Positions 35,976 through 45,090 of a stretch of 64,000 nt of DNA are shown here, piece after piece (position 1 is the stretch's first letter; every line of letters starts with the position of its first letter). The translations under genes and the position numbers were made by a program. Below the pieces are notes generated by a model. That model searched no databases. It saw only the letters and a program-made list of their open reading frames with translations, and was not told where the DNA came from. Origin of the DNA: Pseudomonas fluorescens HK44 (GTDB taxonomy: Bacteria > Pseudomonadota > Gammaproteobacteria > Pseudomonadales > Pseudomonadaceae); NCBI RefSeq assembly GCF_000217955.3, contig NZ_AFOY02000015.1:1481744-1545743 (forward strand), read 5' to 3'.

Positions 35976-37697
35976 TTATTCGTTTTCCAGGCCTTTGCGC
36001 CGATACGGGAACACATCGATCACCTTGCCGGCGCGAATCGCCGCTTGCAGGCCTTTCCAGTAATCGGCGTTGTACAGCTCGCCATGCAGTTGATCGAACA
36101 ACCGTCGCTGCCCGGAGTCGGCGAACAGGAACGGTGGGAACTCCTCGGGGAACACGTCCAGCGGCCCGATCGAATACCACGGCTCGGAGGCCATTTCGTC
36201 TTCCGGCGTGCGCGGTTGCGGGATGTGGCGGAAGTTGGCTTCGGTGAGAAAACAGATCTCGTCGTAGTCATAAAACACCACGCGCCCGTGTCGGGTGACG
36301 CCAAAGTTTTTCAGCAGCATGTCGCCAGGAAAAATGTTCGCCGCCGCCAGTTGCTTGATCGCCAGGCCGTAATCTTCCAGCGCTTCGCGCACCTGCGCGT
36401 CGTTGGCGTTTTCCAGGTAGAGGTTCAACGGGGTCATGCGCCGCTCGGTCCAGCAGTGGCGGATCAGCACCGTGTCGCCTTCCACCTGGACCGTCGTCGC
36501 GGCGACTTCCAGCAGCTCGGCCAGGCACGCCGGGTCAAATTTGCTCAACGGAAAACGGAAGTCGGCGAACTCCTGGGTATCAGCCATGCGCCCGACCCGG
36601 TCGACGCTTTTCACCAGGCGATACTTCTCGATCACCGTCGCGCGGTCGACGTTTTTCGACGGCGAGAAACGGTCCTTGATGATTTTGAATACGGTGTTGA
36701 ACCCCGGCAGGGTAAACACGCTCATGACCATGCCGCGCACGCCCGGGGCCATGATGAACTGGTCGTCGGTGTTGGCCAGGTGGTTAATCAACGCCCGGTA
36801 GAACTCCGACTTGCCGTGTTTGTAGAAACCGATCGAGGTGTATAGCTCGGCGATGTGCTTGCCCGGCAGGATGCGTTTGAGAAAGCCGATGAACTCCGCC
36901 GGCACCGGCACATCGACCATGAAGTACGAGCGGGTGAACGAAAAGATGATCGACACTTCGGCTTCATCGGTGATCAACGCGTCAATCCGAATCCCCTGGC
37001 CTTCGCGGTGCAGAAACGGAATCACCAGTGGCCATTGCTCGTCCGTGGTGTAGATGCGTCCAACCAGGTAGGCGCCCTTGTTGCGGTAGAGCACCGAGGA
37101 AAATAACTCGACGCTCAGTTCCGGGTCCTTGCAGACCCAATCGGGCAAATTCTCGCGCAGTTGCGCTTCGAGCCGGCGCAGGTCGCGGTCGAGGTCGGCG
37201 TAGTCTTCGCTGAAGCGGTAATCGGCAAAAATGCTCGCGAGCATGCCGGACAACTGTCCATGCGGCTTATAGGTCCGGGTCTGCGCGGCCCGGGCCCGGT
37301 GCAAGCTGGGCCGGGTGGTGTGGATAAACATGCAGCCATCGCTGATCAGGTCATGACTGAACAGCCCGCAGAAAATCGAGTTGTACCAGGTCTCGGACAA
37401 TTCATCGTCGAAACGCAGGTCGATCAGGTTGATGTAGGCGCTTTTAACCAGCGGCCAGCAGCCGACATCCATCAGCACATCTGCCTCGAAGGCGGCATGC
37501 AGGCGACCCACCACTTCGCTGACCTTGGCTTCGTAGAGGTTGATCCGCGCCGCCGACGCGATCTGCGTTTCCTGCCACTGCGCCTGTTCGAAGCGCGCCC
37601 TGGCACCGTCAGTGATCTGGCGGAAATGCTCGCGGTAATCGTCAAAGCCGTCGAGGATCATCTGGGCGATATCGGCGGCGGGCCATGGCTGCGGCAT
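35976..37697 (-). CDS. aceK: Isocitrate dehydrogenase kinase/phosphatase
   Basis: A 573-residue AceK (E. coli 578). It switches isocitrate dehydrogenase on and off by phosphorylation and so controls flux into the glyoxylate bypass. The ATP-binding loop APGVRGMVM is at about residue 320; the catalytic region includes NIFPGDMLLKNFGVTRHGRVVFYDYDEI. In enterobacteria aceK lies in the aceBAK operon; here it stands alone, downstream of a divergent EamA gene and followed by a REP pair, as is usual in pseudomonads. Confidence 0.96.
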   Translation of the reverse strand: MPQPWPAADIAQMILDGFDDYREHFRQITDGARARFEQAQWQETQIASAARINLYEAKVSEVVGRLHAAFEADVLMDVGCWPLVKSAYINLIDLRFDDELSETWYNSIFCGLFSHDLISDGCMFIHTTRPSLHRARAAQTRTYKPHGQLSGMLASIFADYRFSEDYADLDRDLRRLEAQLRENLPDWVCKDPELSVELFSSVLYRNKGAYLVGRIYTTDEQWPLVIPFLHREGQGIRIDALITDEAEVSIIFSFTRSYFMVDVPVPAEFIGFLKRILPGKHIAELYTSIGFYKHGKSEFYRALINHLANTDDQFIMAPGVRGMVMSVFTLPGFNTVFKIIKDRFSPSKNVDRATVIEKYRLVKSVDRVGRMADTQEFADFRFPLSKFDPACLAELLEVAATTVQVEGDTVLIRHCWTERRMTPLNLYLENANDAQVREALEDYGLAIKQLAAANIFPGDMLLKNFGVTRHGRVVFYDYDEICFLTEANFRHIPQPRTPEDEMASEPWYSIGPLDVFPEEFPPFLFADSGQRRLFDQLHGELYNADYWKGLQAAIRAGKVIDVFPYRRKGLENE

Positions 37698-37826
37698 GTG
37701 AAGACCTCTGCGGGATGGTTCTTATCGTTGGGGCTGAGCTTAGAGGTCAATTGTTACGCAACGCAACCATTGCCTTGGCTCCGGGAGACAGCGACACTTG
37801 CGCCCTGATAAAGGAAGGAACGAGCC

Positions 37827-38735
37827 GTGAACCCCGTCGATATTCTGCGTATGTTGTCGCTTGCTGCCATTTGGGGAGCGAGCTTTCTGTTCATGCGCAT
37901 CATCGCCCCAGTGATTGGCACAATCCCCACTGCTTTTTTCCGCGTATCGATCGCCGCCACCGGGTTGCTGGTGATTCTGACGCTAATGCGGATCAGTTGG
38001 GATTTCCGTGGCAAGTTCAAAACCGTGCTGTTGCTCGGGATGATCAACTCCGGTCTTCCAGCGACCCTGTACTCAGTGGCCGCTCTAGTGCTACCGGCCG
38101 GTTACTCGGCGATTTTCAACGCCACCACACCGCTGATGGGCGTGCTGATCGGCGGCCTGTTCTTCAGCGAAAAACTCACCCTCTCGAAGATTGCCGGGGT
38201 GGCCCTCGGGTTGTTTGGCGTCGCCATCCTGACCCGCGCAGGTCCAGTGGCCTTCGACATGGAATTGCTGATGGGCGCCCTCGCCTGCCTGCTGGCAACC
38301 ACCTGCTACGGTTTCGCCGGGTTCCTGGCGCGACGCTGGCTCGACCATCAAGGCGGTCTCGACAGCCGTCTCTCGGCATTGGGCAGCATGCTTGGGGCAA
38401 CGCTGTTCGTGTTGCCGTTGTTCGGCTACAGCGTCATCACTCAGCCGCCCGTTAGCTGGGGAGGCTGGAGCGTCTGGTTGTCACTGCTGGGCTTGGGCCT
38501 GGGCTGCACGGCATTCGCCTACATCCTGTATTTCCGTTTGCTCAGCTCCATCGGTCCGGTCAAATCGATGACCGTGACCTTCATGATCCCGCCGTTCGGC
38601 GTGTTGTGGGGCGCGTTGTTTCTCGATGAACCGCTGTCGATGGCACACCTGTATGGCGGGATGTTGATTGCTGGGGCGTTGTGGCTGGTGTTGAAGCCAG
38701 CGGCGGTGAAGGTGCCCGAACTGGTAGAGCAATAA
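37827..38735 (+). CDS. EamA/DMT family transporter
   Basis: A 302-residue protein with ten membrane spans in two EamA repeats (start SLAAIWGASFLFMRI; second repeat ends with FLDEPLSMAHLYGGMLIAGALW). Start GTG with AAGGAA upstream. Substrate unknown. It is divergent from aceK. Confidence 0.87.
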   Translation: MNPVDILRMLSLAAIWGASFLFMRIIAPVIGTIPTAFFRVSIAATGLLVILTLMRISWDFRGKFKTVLLLGMINSGLPATLYSVAALVLPAGYSAIFNATTPLMGVLIGGLFFSEKLTLSKIAGVALGLFGVAILTRAGPVAFDMELLMGALACLLATTCYGFAGFLARRWLDHQGGLDSRLSALGSMLGATLFVLPLFGYSVITQPPVSWGGWSVWLSLLGLGLGCTAFAYILYFRLLSSIGPVKSMTVTFMIPPFGVLWGALFLDEPLSMAHLYGGMLIAGALWLVLKPAAVKVPELVEQ

Positions 38736-38794
38736 CCGATAGGCCGCGGCGCATCGACACACAATGCGCCGCCAGGGCTTGCGTGCAGTTCACC

Positions 38795-39175
38795 TCAAGG
38801 CGAAGTCAGCGTAATCAGGTAAGCGCCTGAGTTAACCGGTTTGCCGGCTGCGTCGACCAAGGCGTATTGCTGATCGTAGTAACGGCCATCCTTGCTCCCG
38901 TTCGCGACCAGTTTCACGCCCACGCGAGAATGATCGAGCGCACTGACCGAGCGAACCGGCTCAATGCTGCGCACACTGATCGAGTTGCCGCTTACCCTGG
39001 TCGGACAACCGTTGAATTCAAACGTCGAACTCGCCCCCACGCGGGAGCTACAACCCGGCTCGACAATGCTGCCGCGGAACTGGATGACACCCTGACCCGA
39101 CGGGGTGGCCGCCAGGCATGCACCGCTCAGCGCGAAGAACAGGCTGATACCGACCGACAAACGCTTACCATTCAT
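38795..39175 (-). CDS. Orphan type 1 fimbrial-like secreted protein
   Basis: A 126-residue protein with a signal peptide (to about ACLA). The mature start has GVIQFRGSIVEPGCS, the usual N-terminus of chaperone-usher fimbrial subunits, with a Cys pair (PGCS...NGCP). The C-terminal half is short and lacks the usual subunit tail, so it may be a reduced pilin-like protein. No chaperone, usher or further subunit gene lies nearby. Confidence 0.7.
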   Translation of the reverse strand: MNGKRLSVGISLFFALSGACLAATPSGQGVIQFRGSIVEPGCSSRVGASSTFEFNGCPTRVSGNSISVRSIEPVRSVSALDHSRVGVKLVANGSKDGRYYDQQYALVDAAGKPVNSGAYLITLTSP

Positions 39176-39383
39176 GTTGACGCTCCTTAGGGATGCAAGG
39201 ACTGCTTCGACAAGTCTGGCTGGAATCTTGAGCTTTTTAAGGGATGTCTGATGTTTTTTTGGCTGGAGTTGCCAACGACATCCTTGGGAACTGAAATTCA
39301 GTCGTTGTGTTCAGGCGGGCACAGGGAACAGCAGAAACCGCTGATCAGCCCGAGAAACCACCGCGCACACCGACGTACGACCC

Positions 39384-39407
39384 GTAGCAGCTGCCGAAGG
39401 CTGCTAC
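39384..39407. repeat. Hairpin repeat (GTAGCAGCTGCCGAAGGCTGCTAC type)
   Basis: GTAGCAGC at 39384-39391 pairs with GCTGCTAC at 39400-39407 around TGCCGAAG. This motif resembles a widespread Pseudomonas extragenic repeat. The 287 bp between the fimbrial-like gene and lpxO contain no gene. Confidence 0.6.
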
Positions 39408-39462
39408 AGATCGCGTTATGGCTGGGATTACTCACAAGGAGTGGTTTTTTATTGAAAAAACT

Positions 39463-40401
39463 TCAGCCAAACAACCAGTAACCCAACGCCGTCAGCACCA
39501 CAACCGCCATTACTGGCCGCAGGATGCGGTACAGCTTCGGATTGCGGCGCTTCCATTGTTTGACCACTGCGCTGAATTTGTCGCTCGAGTTCTTGCTCCA
39601 GGCGTAGACCTTGTTGATCCCGCCGACGCGCTCGTCATCGAGGTTTTGCGGCGCCGTGGCACGGCCCAGCAGGCCACTGATATAACGGTTGATACGCGTC
39701 ATCAAGCGGTTGCTCAACGGTCGCTCGATGTCGCAGAACAGAATGACCCGGGTCGTTTCGGTTTCGTTCTTGACCCAGTGCACGTAGGTTTCATCGAACA
39801 TCACGTCTTCACCGTCGCGCCAGGCGTAGACCTGGCCGTCGACAAAAATGCGGCAGTCGTCGGAGTTCGGTGTCGACAAGCCCAAGTGATAACGCAGGGA
39901 ACCGGCAAACGGGTCGCGGTGCGGGTTGAGGTGGCTACCGCCCGGCAACAGGGCAAACATCGCGCCTTTCACATTAGGGATACGGCTGACGAGCTCGACG
40001 GTTTTCGGGCACAGCAATTCGGCCGACGGCAGCGGTTTGTCGTACCACTTGAGGTAGAAACGCTTCCAGCCCTTCTTGAAGAACGAACCGAAACCGGCGT
40101 CGTTATTCTTCTCGGCGGCGCGAATGTAGCCTTCGTCAAACAGGTGCATGGCCTCGTCACGAATGACTTCCCAGTTTTCCTTGAGCACATCCAGTTCCGG
40201 GAACTTGCTGCGGTCCAGGTACGGTTTGGACGGCACTCCAGAGAACAGGTACATCAGGGCGTTATAGGGAGCGAACAGCGCCGAGTGGTTGACGAACTGA
40301 CGCAAGACCGGCAAACGCGCCTTGCCGCGCAAATGCACGTAGAGCGTGCTGCCGATGAACAACAGCAACAGCGACGCCTTTGCGGCAAAGGAAAAGGTCA
40401 T
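39463..40401 (-). CDS. lpxO: Lipid A hydroxylase LpxO (aspartyl/asparaginyl beta-hydroxylase fold)
   Basis: A 312-residue Fe(II)/2-oxoglutarate-dependent enzyme. After an N-terminal membrane helix (AAKASLLLLFIGSTLYV), the domain has the iron ligands in NPHRDPFAGSLRYH and ETYVHWVKN, and a C-terminal membrane helix (VMAVVVLTALGYWLFG). LpxO 2-hydroxylates a secondary lipid A acyl chain in the inner membrane. AAGGAG is seven bases before the ATG at 40401. Slightly longer than typical LpxO (about 300), because of the C-terminal helix. Confidence 0.88.
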   Translation of the reverse strand: MTFSFAAKASLLLLFIGSTLYVHLRGKARLPVLRQFVNHSALFAPYNALMYLFSGVPSKPYLDRSKFPELDVLKENWEVIRDEAMHLFDEGYIRAAEKNNDAGFGSFFKKGWKRFYLKWYDKPLPSAELLCPKTVELVSRIPNVKGAMFALLPGGSHLNPHRDPFAGSLRYHLGLSTPNSDDCRIFVDGQVYAWRDGEDVMFDETYVHWVKNETETTRVILFCDIERPLSNRLMTRINRYISGLLGRATAPQNLDDERVGGINKVYAWSKNSSDKFSAVVKQWKRRNPKLYRILRPVMAVVVLTALGYWLFG

Positions 40402-40592
40402 GGGGCAACTCCTTGAAAATAGGTCACTCTGCGCAGCGTCATTGACCCGACGTGGCAGCCGGCAATGATAAACACTACCGGCCTTGGGAAAAACCCGCAT
40501 AACTGAACAATCAGTGTTAAAGGTTGCGCAATAAAGCACTTATTAACATAAGGCACCTGAACCTTGACTGATTTGAGTCAACATAAGTCCCC

Positions 40593-40701
40593 TGTGGCGA
40601 GGGAGCTTGCTCCCGTCAGCTGACGCGATCAGTCTGACGAAACACCCTCGCAGTGTTAAGGAGTGCTTCGCACTCCAGCGCGAGCAAGCTCCCTCGCCAC
40701 A
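40593..40701. repeat. Inverted REP pair
   Basis: TGTGGCGAGGGAGCTTGCTC at 40593 and the inverted AGCAAGCTCCCTCGCCAC ending at about 40701, between lpxO and cysK. Confidence 0.85.
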
Positions 40702-40716
40702 ACGTCAACACAGACG

Positions 40717-41691
40717 TTACTGCTGCAACTCTTGCTCGGTAAACAAATCGCTGAACAGCATGCTCGACAGGTAACGCTCACCGGAGTCCGGCAGGATCAC
40801 CACGATGGTCTTGCCCTGCATTTCCGGGGTTTCGGCCAGACGCACGGCAACCGCCATGGCCGCGCCGCAGGAAATCCCGGAGAGAATCCCCTCCTCCTGC
40901 ATCAGACGCAGGGCCATGGCCTTGGATTCTTCATCGCTGACCAGCTCGACCCGGTCAACCATCGACAGATCGAGGTTTTTCGGTACAAAACCCGCGCCGA
41001 TGCCCTGGATCTTGTGCGGGCTTGGCTTGATTTCCTCACCGGCCATGGCCTGGGTGATCACTGGCGAGACCAGCGGTTCTACCGCCACCGACTGAATCGG
41101 CTTGCCCTTGGTGTTCTTGATATACCGCGAGACGCCGGTGATGGTCCCACCGGTGCCGACACCCGAGACCAGCACGTCGATGGCGCCATCGGTGTCGTTC
41201 CAGATTTCCGGACCGGTGGTTTTTTCGTGGATCGCCGGGTTGGCCGGGTTCTCGAACTGCTGCGGCATGAAGTAGCGGGACGGATCACTGGCGAGAATTT
41301 CAGCTGCCTTTTCGATGGCCCCCTTCATGCCTTTGGCAGGCTCGGTCAGTACCAATTCGGCGCCAAGGGCCTTGAGCACCTTGCGTCGTTCAATGCTCAT
41401 CGACGCCGGCATGGTCAGCACCAGCTTGTAGCCGCGAGCAGCCGCGACGAACGCCAGGCCGATGCCGGTGTTGCCCGAGGTCGGTTCGATAATGGTCATG
41501 CCCGGCTTGAGTTTGCCGCTGCTTTCGGCATCCCAGATCATGTTTGCGCCGATCCGGCATTTGACTGAATAGCCCGGATTGCGCCCCTCAATCTTCGCCA
41601 GAATGGTCACGCCGCGAGGCGCAATACGATTGATCTGAACCAATGGCGTATTGCCGATGGAATGCGCGTTATCAGCAAAAATGCGGCTCAT
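40717..41691 (-). CDS. cysK: Cysteine synthase A
   Basis: A 324-residue PLP enzyme making cysteine from O-acetylserine and sulfide. The PLP lysine is in NPGYSVKCRIG (about residue 44); the substrate loop EPTSGNTGIG and the phosphate loop GVGTGGTITG are intact. Length and motifs fit CysK rather than CysM. ATG at 41691. The frame extends upstream without similarity. Confidence 0.95.
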   Translation of the reverse strand: MSRIFADNAHSIGNTPLVQINRIAPRGVTILAKIEGRNPGYSVKCRIGANMIWDAESSGKLKPGMTIIEPTSGNTGIGLAFVAAARGYKLVLTMPASMSIERRKVLKALGAELVLTEPAKGMKGAIEKAAEILASDPSRYFMPQQFENPANPAIHEKTTGPEIWNDTDGAIDVLVSGVGTGGTITGVSRYIKNTKGKPIQSVAVEPLVSPVITQAMAGEEIKPSPHKIQGIGAGFVPKNLDLSMVDRVELVSDEESKAMALRLMQEEGILSGISCGAAMAVAVRLAETPEMQGKTIVVILPDSGERYLSSMLFSDLFTEQELQQ

Positions 41692-41945
41692 GGCTGAGTC
41701 CTTATGCAGCGTTAAAGTAGCCTCCAAGGGTATGCCTAGCACCCTTGGGCGTCCAGTCGCGGAACGGGCGGGGCCCCATGTCTGGCCGCTTGCCGAGCTG
41801 ACCAAGTCACCATCTGACGCCCCATTCAGAGACTGAATACGCCGTCTGCGTTCACAGTCGACCGGGCGCCGCGTTATAGTCGGGCATACTTTTATTTCGC
41901 CCGCCCTGCCCGGCCAGGTCGGCGTTACCGTTCGAGGAATTACCG

Positions 41946-42791
41946 ATGAAGTTCGAAGGCACCCGCGCCTATGTCGCCACCGATGACCTGAAGCTGGCGG
42001 TCAACGCCGCCATCACCCTGGAGCGGCCCTTGCTGGTCAAGGGCGAACCCGGCACCGGCAAGACCATGCTCGCCGAGCAACTGGCCGAGTCCTTCGGTGC
42101 CAAGCTGATCACCTGGCATATCAAGTCCACCACCAAGGCTCACCAGGGCCTGTACGAGTACGACGCGGTCAGCCGCCTGCGTGACTCGCAGTTGGGTGTG
42201 GACAAGGTCCATGACATCCGCAACTACCTGAAAAAGGGCAAGCTGTGGGAGGCCTTCGAGTCCGAAGAGCGGGTGATTTTGCTGATCGACGAAATCGACA
42301 AGGCCGACATCGAGTTCCCGAACGATCTGCTGCAAGAACTCGACAAGATGGAGTTCTACGTTTACGAGATCGACGAGACCATCAAGGCCAAACAGCGTCC
42401 GATCATCATCATTACCTCCAATAACGAGAAAGAGCTGCCGGACGCCTTCCTGCGCCGCTGCTTCTTCCACTACATCGCCTTCCCGGACCGCGTCACCCTG
42501 CAAAAAATCGTCGACGTGCACTACCCGGACATCAAGAAAGACCTGGTCAGCGAAGCGCTGGACGTGTTCTTCGACGTACGCAAAGTCCCAGGCCTGAAGA
42601 AGAAGCCATCGACATCCGAACTGGTCGACTGGCTCAAATTGCTGATGGCCGACAACATCGGCGAAGCGGTACTGCGCGAACGCGACCCGACCAAAGCCAT
42701 CCCGCCGCTGGCCGGCGCCCTGGTGAAGAACGAACAGGACGTGCAGTTGCTTGAGCGTCTGGCGTTCATGAGCCGTCGCGGCACCCGCTGA
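41946..42791 (+). CDS. MoxR-type AAA ATPase
   Basis: A 281-residue AAA+ ATPase: Walker A GEPGTGKT at about 37-44, Walker B VILLIDEIDKAD, sensor 1 (IIIITSNNEKELPDAFLRRC). MoxR proteins work as chaperones for metal or cofactor insertion, usually with a VWA-domain partner, which here follows after 31 bp. A dimetal or cofactor enzyme target is not visible in the window. Confidence 0.92.
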   Translation: MKFEGTRAYVATDDLKLAVNAAITLERPLLVKGEPGTGKTMLAEQLAESFGAKLITWHIKSTTKAHQGLYEYDAVSRLRDSQLGVDKVHDIRNYLKKGKLWEAFESEERVILLIDEIDKADIEFPNDLLQELDKMEFYVYEIDETIKAKQRPIIIITSNNEKELPDAFLRRCFFHYIAFPDRVTLQKIVDVHYPDIKKDLVSEALDVFFDVRKVPGLKKKPSTSELVDWLKLLMADNIGEAVLRERDPTKAIPPLAGALVKNEQDVQLLERLAFMSRRGTR

Positions 42792-42822
42792 TACTCTTCT
42801 TACAAGATCAAGGGCGAAAGCC

Positions 42823-44001
42823 ATGCTGCTCAACCTGTTCAATGAAATGCGTGCAGCCAAGGTGCCGGTCTCGGTGCGTGAGCTGCTGGACCTGATCAAC
42901 GCGCTGAAACAGCGCGTGACCTTCGCCGACATGGACGAGTTTTATTACTTGTCGCGGGCGATTCTGGTGAAGGACGAACGGCATTTCGACAAGTTCGACC
43001 GAGCGTTCAGTGCCTACTTCAATGGCCTGGAAAAACTTGACGATCACCTTCAGGCACTGATTCCCGAAGACTGGTTGCGCAAGGAGTTCGAACGTTCGCT
43101 GACCGATGAGGAACGCGCGCAGATCCAGTCCCTCGGTGGCCTCGACAAGCTGATCGAAGAGTTCAAGAAGCGTCTCGAAGAACAGAAAGAGCGCCATGCC
43201 GGCGGCAACAAGTGGATCGGCACCGGTGGCACCAGCCCGTTCGGCTCCGGCGGTTTCAACCCGGAAGGCATCCGGGTCGGCGATGCCGGCAAACGCCAGG
43301 GCAAAGCGGTCAAGGTCTGGGACCAGCGCGAGTACAAGAACCTCGACGATCAGGTCGAGTTAGGCACGCGCAACATCAAGGTGGCCCTGCGGCGGCTGCG
43401 CAAATTCGCCCGCCAGGGTGCGGCGGACGAGCTGGACATCGACGGCACCATCGACCACACCGCCCGTGACGCGGGGCTGCTGAATATTCAGATGCGCCCG
43501 GAACGCCGCAACACCATCAAGTTGTTGCTGCTGTTCGACATCGGCGGTTCGATGGACGCCCATGTGAAGATCTGCGAGGAGCTGTTCTCGGCCTGCAAGA
43601 CCGAGTTCAAGCACCTTGAGTACTTCTACTTCCACAACTTCATTTATGAATCGGTGTGGAAGAACAACATGCGCCGAGGTTCGGAACGCACGGCCACCAT
43701 GGACTTGCTGCACAAGTACGGCGCCGACTACAAAGTGATTTTCGTCGGCGACGCCGCCATGGCGCCTTATGAAATCACCCAGGCCGGCGGCAGCGTCGAA
43801 CACTGGAACGAAGAAGCCGGTTACGTGTGGATGCAGCGCTTCATGGAGAAGTACAAGAAGCTCATCTGGATCAATCCGTACCCGAAAGACACATGGGGCT
43901 ACACCTCCTCGACCAAGATCGTGCGCGATCTGATCGAAGACCAGATGTTCCCGTTGACCTTGCGCGGGCTGGAAGAAGGGATGCGGTTTCTCTCCAAATA
44001 A
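42823..44001 (+). CDS. VWA-domain (CoxE-like) protein, MoxR partner
   Basis: A 392-residue protein. The N-terminal half is charged and helical; the C-terminal half (from about 225) is a von Willebrand A domain with a metal-site motif reading DIGGSMD where the usual MIDAS is DxSxS. Proteins of this CoxE-like type pair with MoxR ATPases. Start ATG 31 bp after the ATPase stop. A glycine-rich linker (NKWIGTGGTSPFGSGGFNPEG) separates the halves. Confidence 0.9.
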   Translation: MLLNLFNEMRAAKVPVSVRELLDLINALKQRVTFADMDEFYYLSRAILVKDERHFDKFDRAFSAYFNGLEKLDDHLQALIPEDWLRKEFERSLTDEERAQIQSLGGLDKLIEEFKKRLEEQKERHAGGNKWIGTGGTSPFGSGGFNPEGIRVGDAGKRQGKAVKVWDQREYKNLDDQVELGTRNIKVALRRLRKFARQGAADELDIDGTIDHTARDAGLLNIQMRPERRNTIKLLLLFDIGGSMDAHVKICEELFSACKTEFKHLEYFYFHNFIYESVWKNNMRRGSERTATMDLLHKYGADYKVIFVGDAAMAPYEITQAGGSVEHWNEEAGYVWMQRFMEKYKKLIWINPYPKDTWGYTSSTKIVRDLIEDQMFPLTLRGLEEGMRFLSK

Positions 44002-44011
44002 CTGCGTTCTC

Positions 44012-44158
44012 TGTGGCGAGGGGGCTTGTCGGAACGCCGCAGCGCCCCGTTCGGCTGCGCAGCAGTCGCAAATCGGCTGCATGCGTTTACCCGATAGAAC
44101 CACGCCACAGGTTTTAGGGTCGCTTCGCAACCCAACGGGGGCAAGCCCCCTCGCCACA
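44012..44158. repeat. Inverted REP pair (GGGGGCTTG variant)
   Basis: TGTGGCGAGGGGGCTTGTCG at 44012 and its inverted partner GGCAAGCCCCCTCGCCACA ending at about 44158. The arms have GGGGGC where most pairs here have GGGAGC. Same variant as the single copy at 8624. Confidence 0.82.
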
Positions 44159-44172
44159 ATGCTCGGCTGTGC

Positions 44173-45090
44173 TTAAAGAAACCTGCGCAAATACTCAACC
44201 TGCTGCCGATGCGCCGTTTCCTGCACCATCGGCGCCAAGCGGATCTGCTGCCCCGGCAAACACTGTGCCAGTCGCGCCAACGCCAACGGTGTCAACGCGC
44301 CTAAGCGTGGATAACCGCCAATGGTCTGCCGATCATTGAGCAACACGATCGGCTGCCCGTCCGGTGGCACTTGAACCGCGCCCAGCGGGATGCCTTCGGA
44401 AATCATCGGTTTGCCCTGGTACTGCAACGCCGTCCCCAGCAAGCGGATGCCCATGCGATCACCACGACTGTCGAGGGTCCAGACACGGTTGAAGGCGTCG
44501 AACAGGCTTTGTCCGCTGAACTCGCCATGTTGCGCACCGAGCACCAGATCCAGCGGCTGATTCTGCGTAAAGTCCGCTCGCTGCTCGCGCGGCACCTCCC
44601 GCAGCGCCTGCGCCGGCCCGGAATAACCCAACTCGGCACCTCGCGCCAAAGGCCGGCCAAAACCGTCCAGACCACCGAGCTCTTCACGTACCACCGTCGC
44701 ACAACTGCCCAACACCTGGGGCGCGTTGAAACCGCCGGGCGCTGCCAGATAGGCGCGGGCACCGAGCACCGGTAGAGTGAATTGCAAACGCTGGCCTTTC
44801 TTCAGTTGAAAACTGCGCCACGGCGCCAGCGGCTGGCCGTCGAGCAGCACACCGAGGTCTGCCCCCGCCAGCGCCAGACAGCAATCGTCTTGCGCCTCCA
44901 GGGTCAAACCGCCGAGGGTGACTTCAATCACCGCGGCCTCCAGCGAATTGCCCAGCAGCCAGTTGGCCCAGGACATCGACAGCCAATCCGCCGCCCCGCC
45001 CTGGGTCACGCCCAGATGCCGCACACCGAACCGGCCGGCATCCTGCAGCAAGCACAGCGGCGTGCTGGTTTCGATCCTCAAACGGCTCAT
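44173..45090 (-). CDS. pxpC: 5-oxoprolinase subunit PxpC (biotin-dependent carboxylase-like)
   Basis: A 305-residue protein of the KipA/PxpC family (LQDAGRFGVRHLGVTQGGAADWLS start, then GGFN, GYPRLG and final LAPM). PxpA, PxpB and PxpC together cleave 5-oxoproline to glutamate with ATP. Third gene of the operon; its ATG at 45090 overlaps the pxpB stop by four bases. Confidence 0.94.
   Translation of the reverse strand: MSRLRIETSTPLCLLQDAGRFGVRHLGVTQGGAADWLSMSWANWLLGNSLEAAVIEVTLGGLTLEAQDDCCLALAGADLGVLLDGQPLAPWRSFQLKKGQRLQFTLPVLGARAYLAAPGGFNAPQVLGSCATVVREELGGLDGFGRPLARGAELGYSGPAQALREVPREQRADFTQNQPLDLVLGAQHGEFSGQSLFDAFNRVWTLDSRGDRMGIRLLGTALQYQGKPMISEGIPLGAVQVPPDGQPIVLLNDRQTIGGYPRLGALTPLALARLAQCLPGQQIRLAPMVQETAHRQQVEYLRRFL

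Noticed and set aside
33176..36247. 1023-codon open frame on the plus strand
   Set aside because: It is antisense to hrpA and part of aceK; shadow frames of this kind are produced by GC-rich codon use. No family motif seen.
39430..39462. Terminator after lpxO
   Set aside because: The T-rich minus-strand run (TTTTTTCAATAAAAAACC) has no convincing GC-rich stem.
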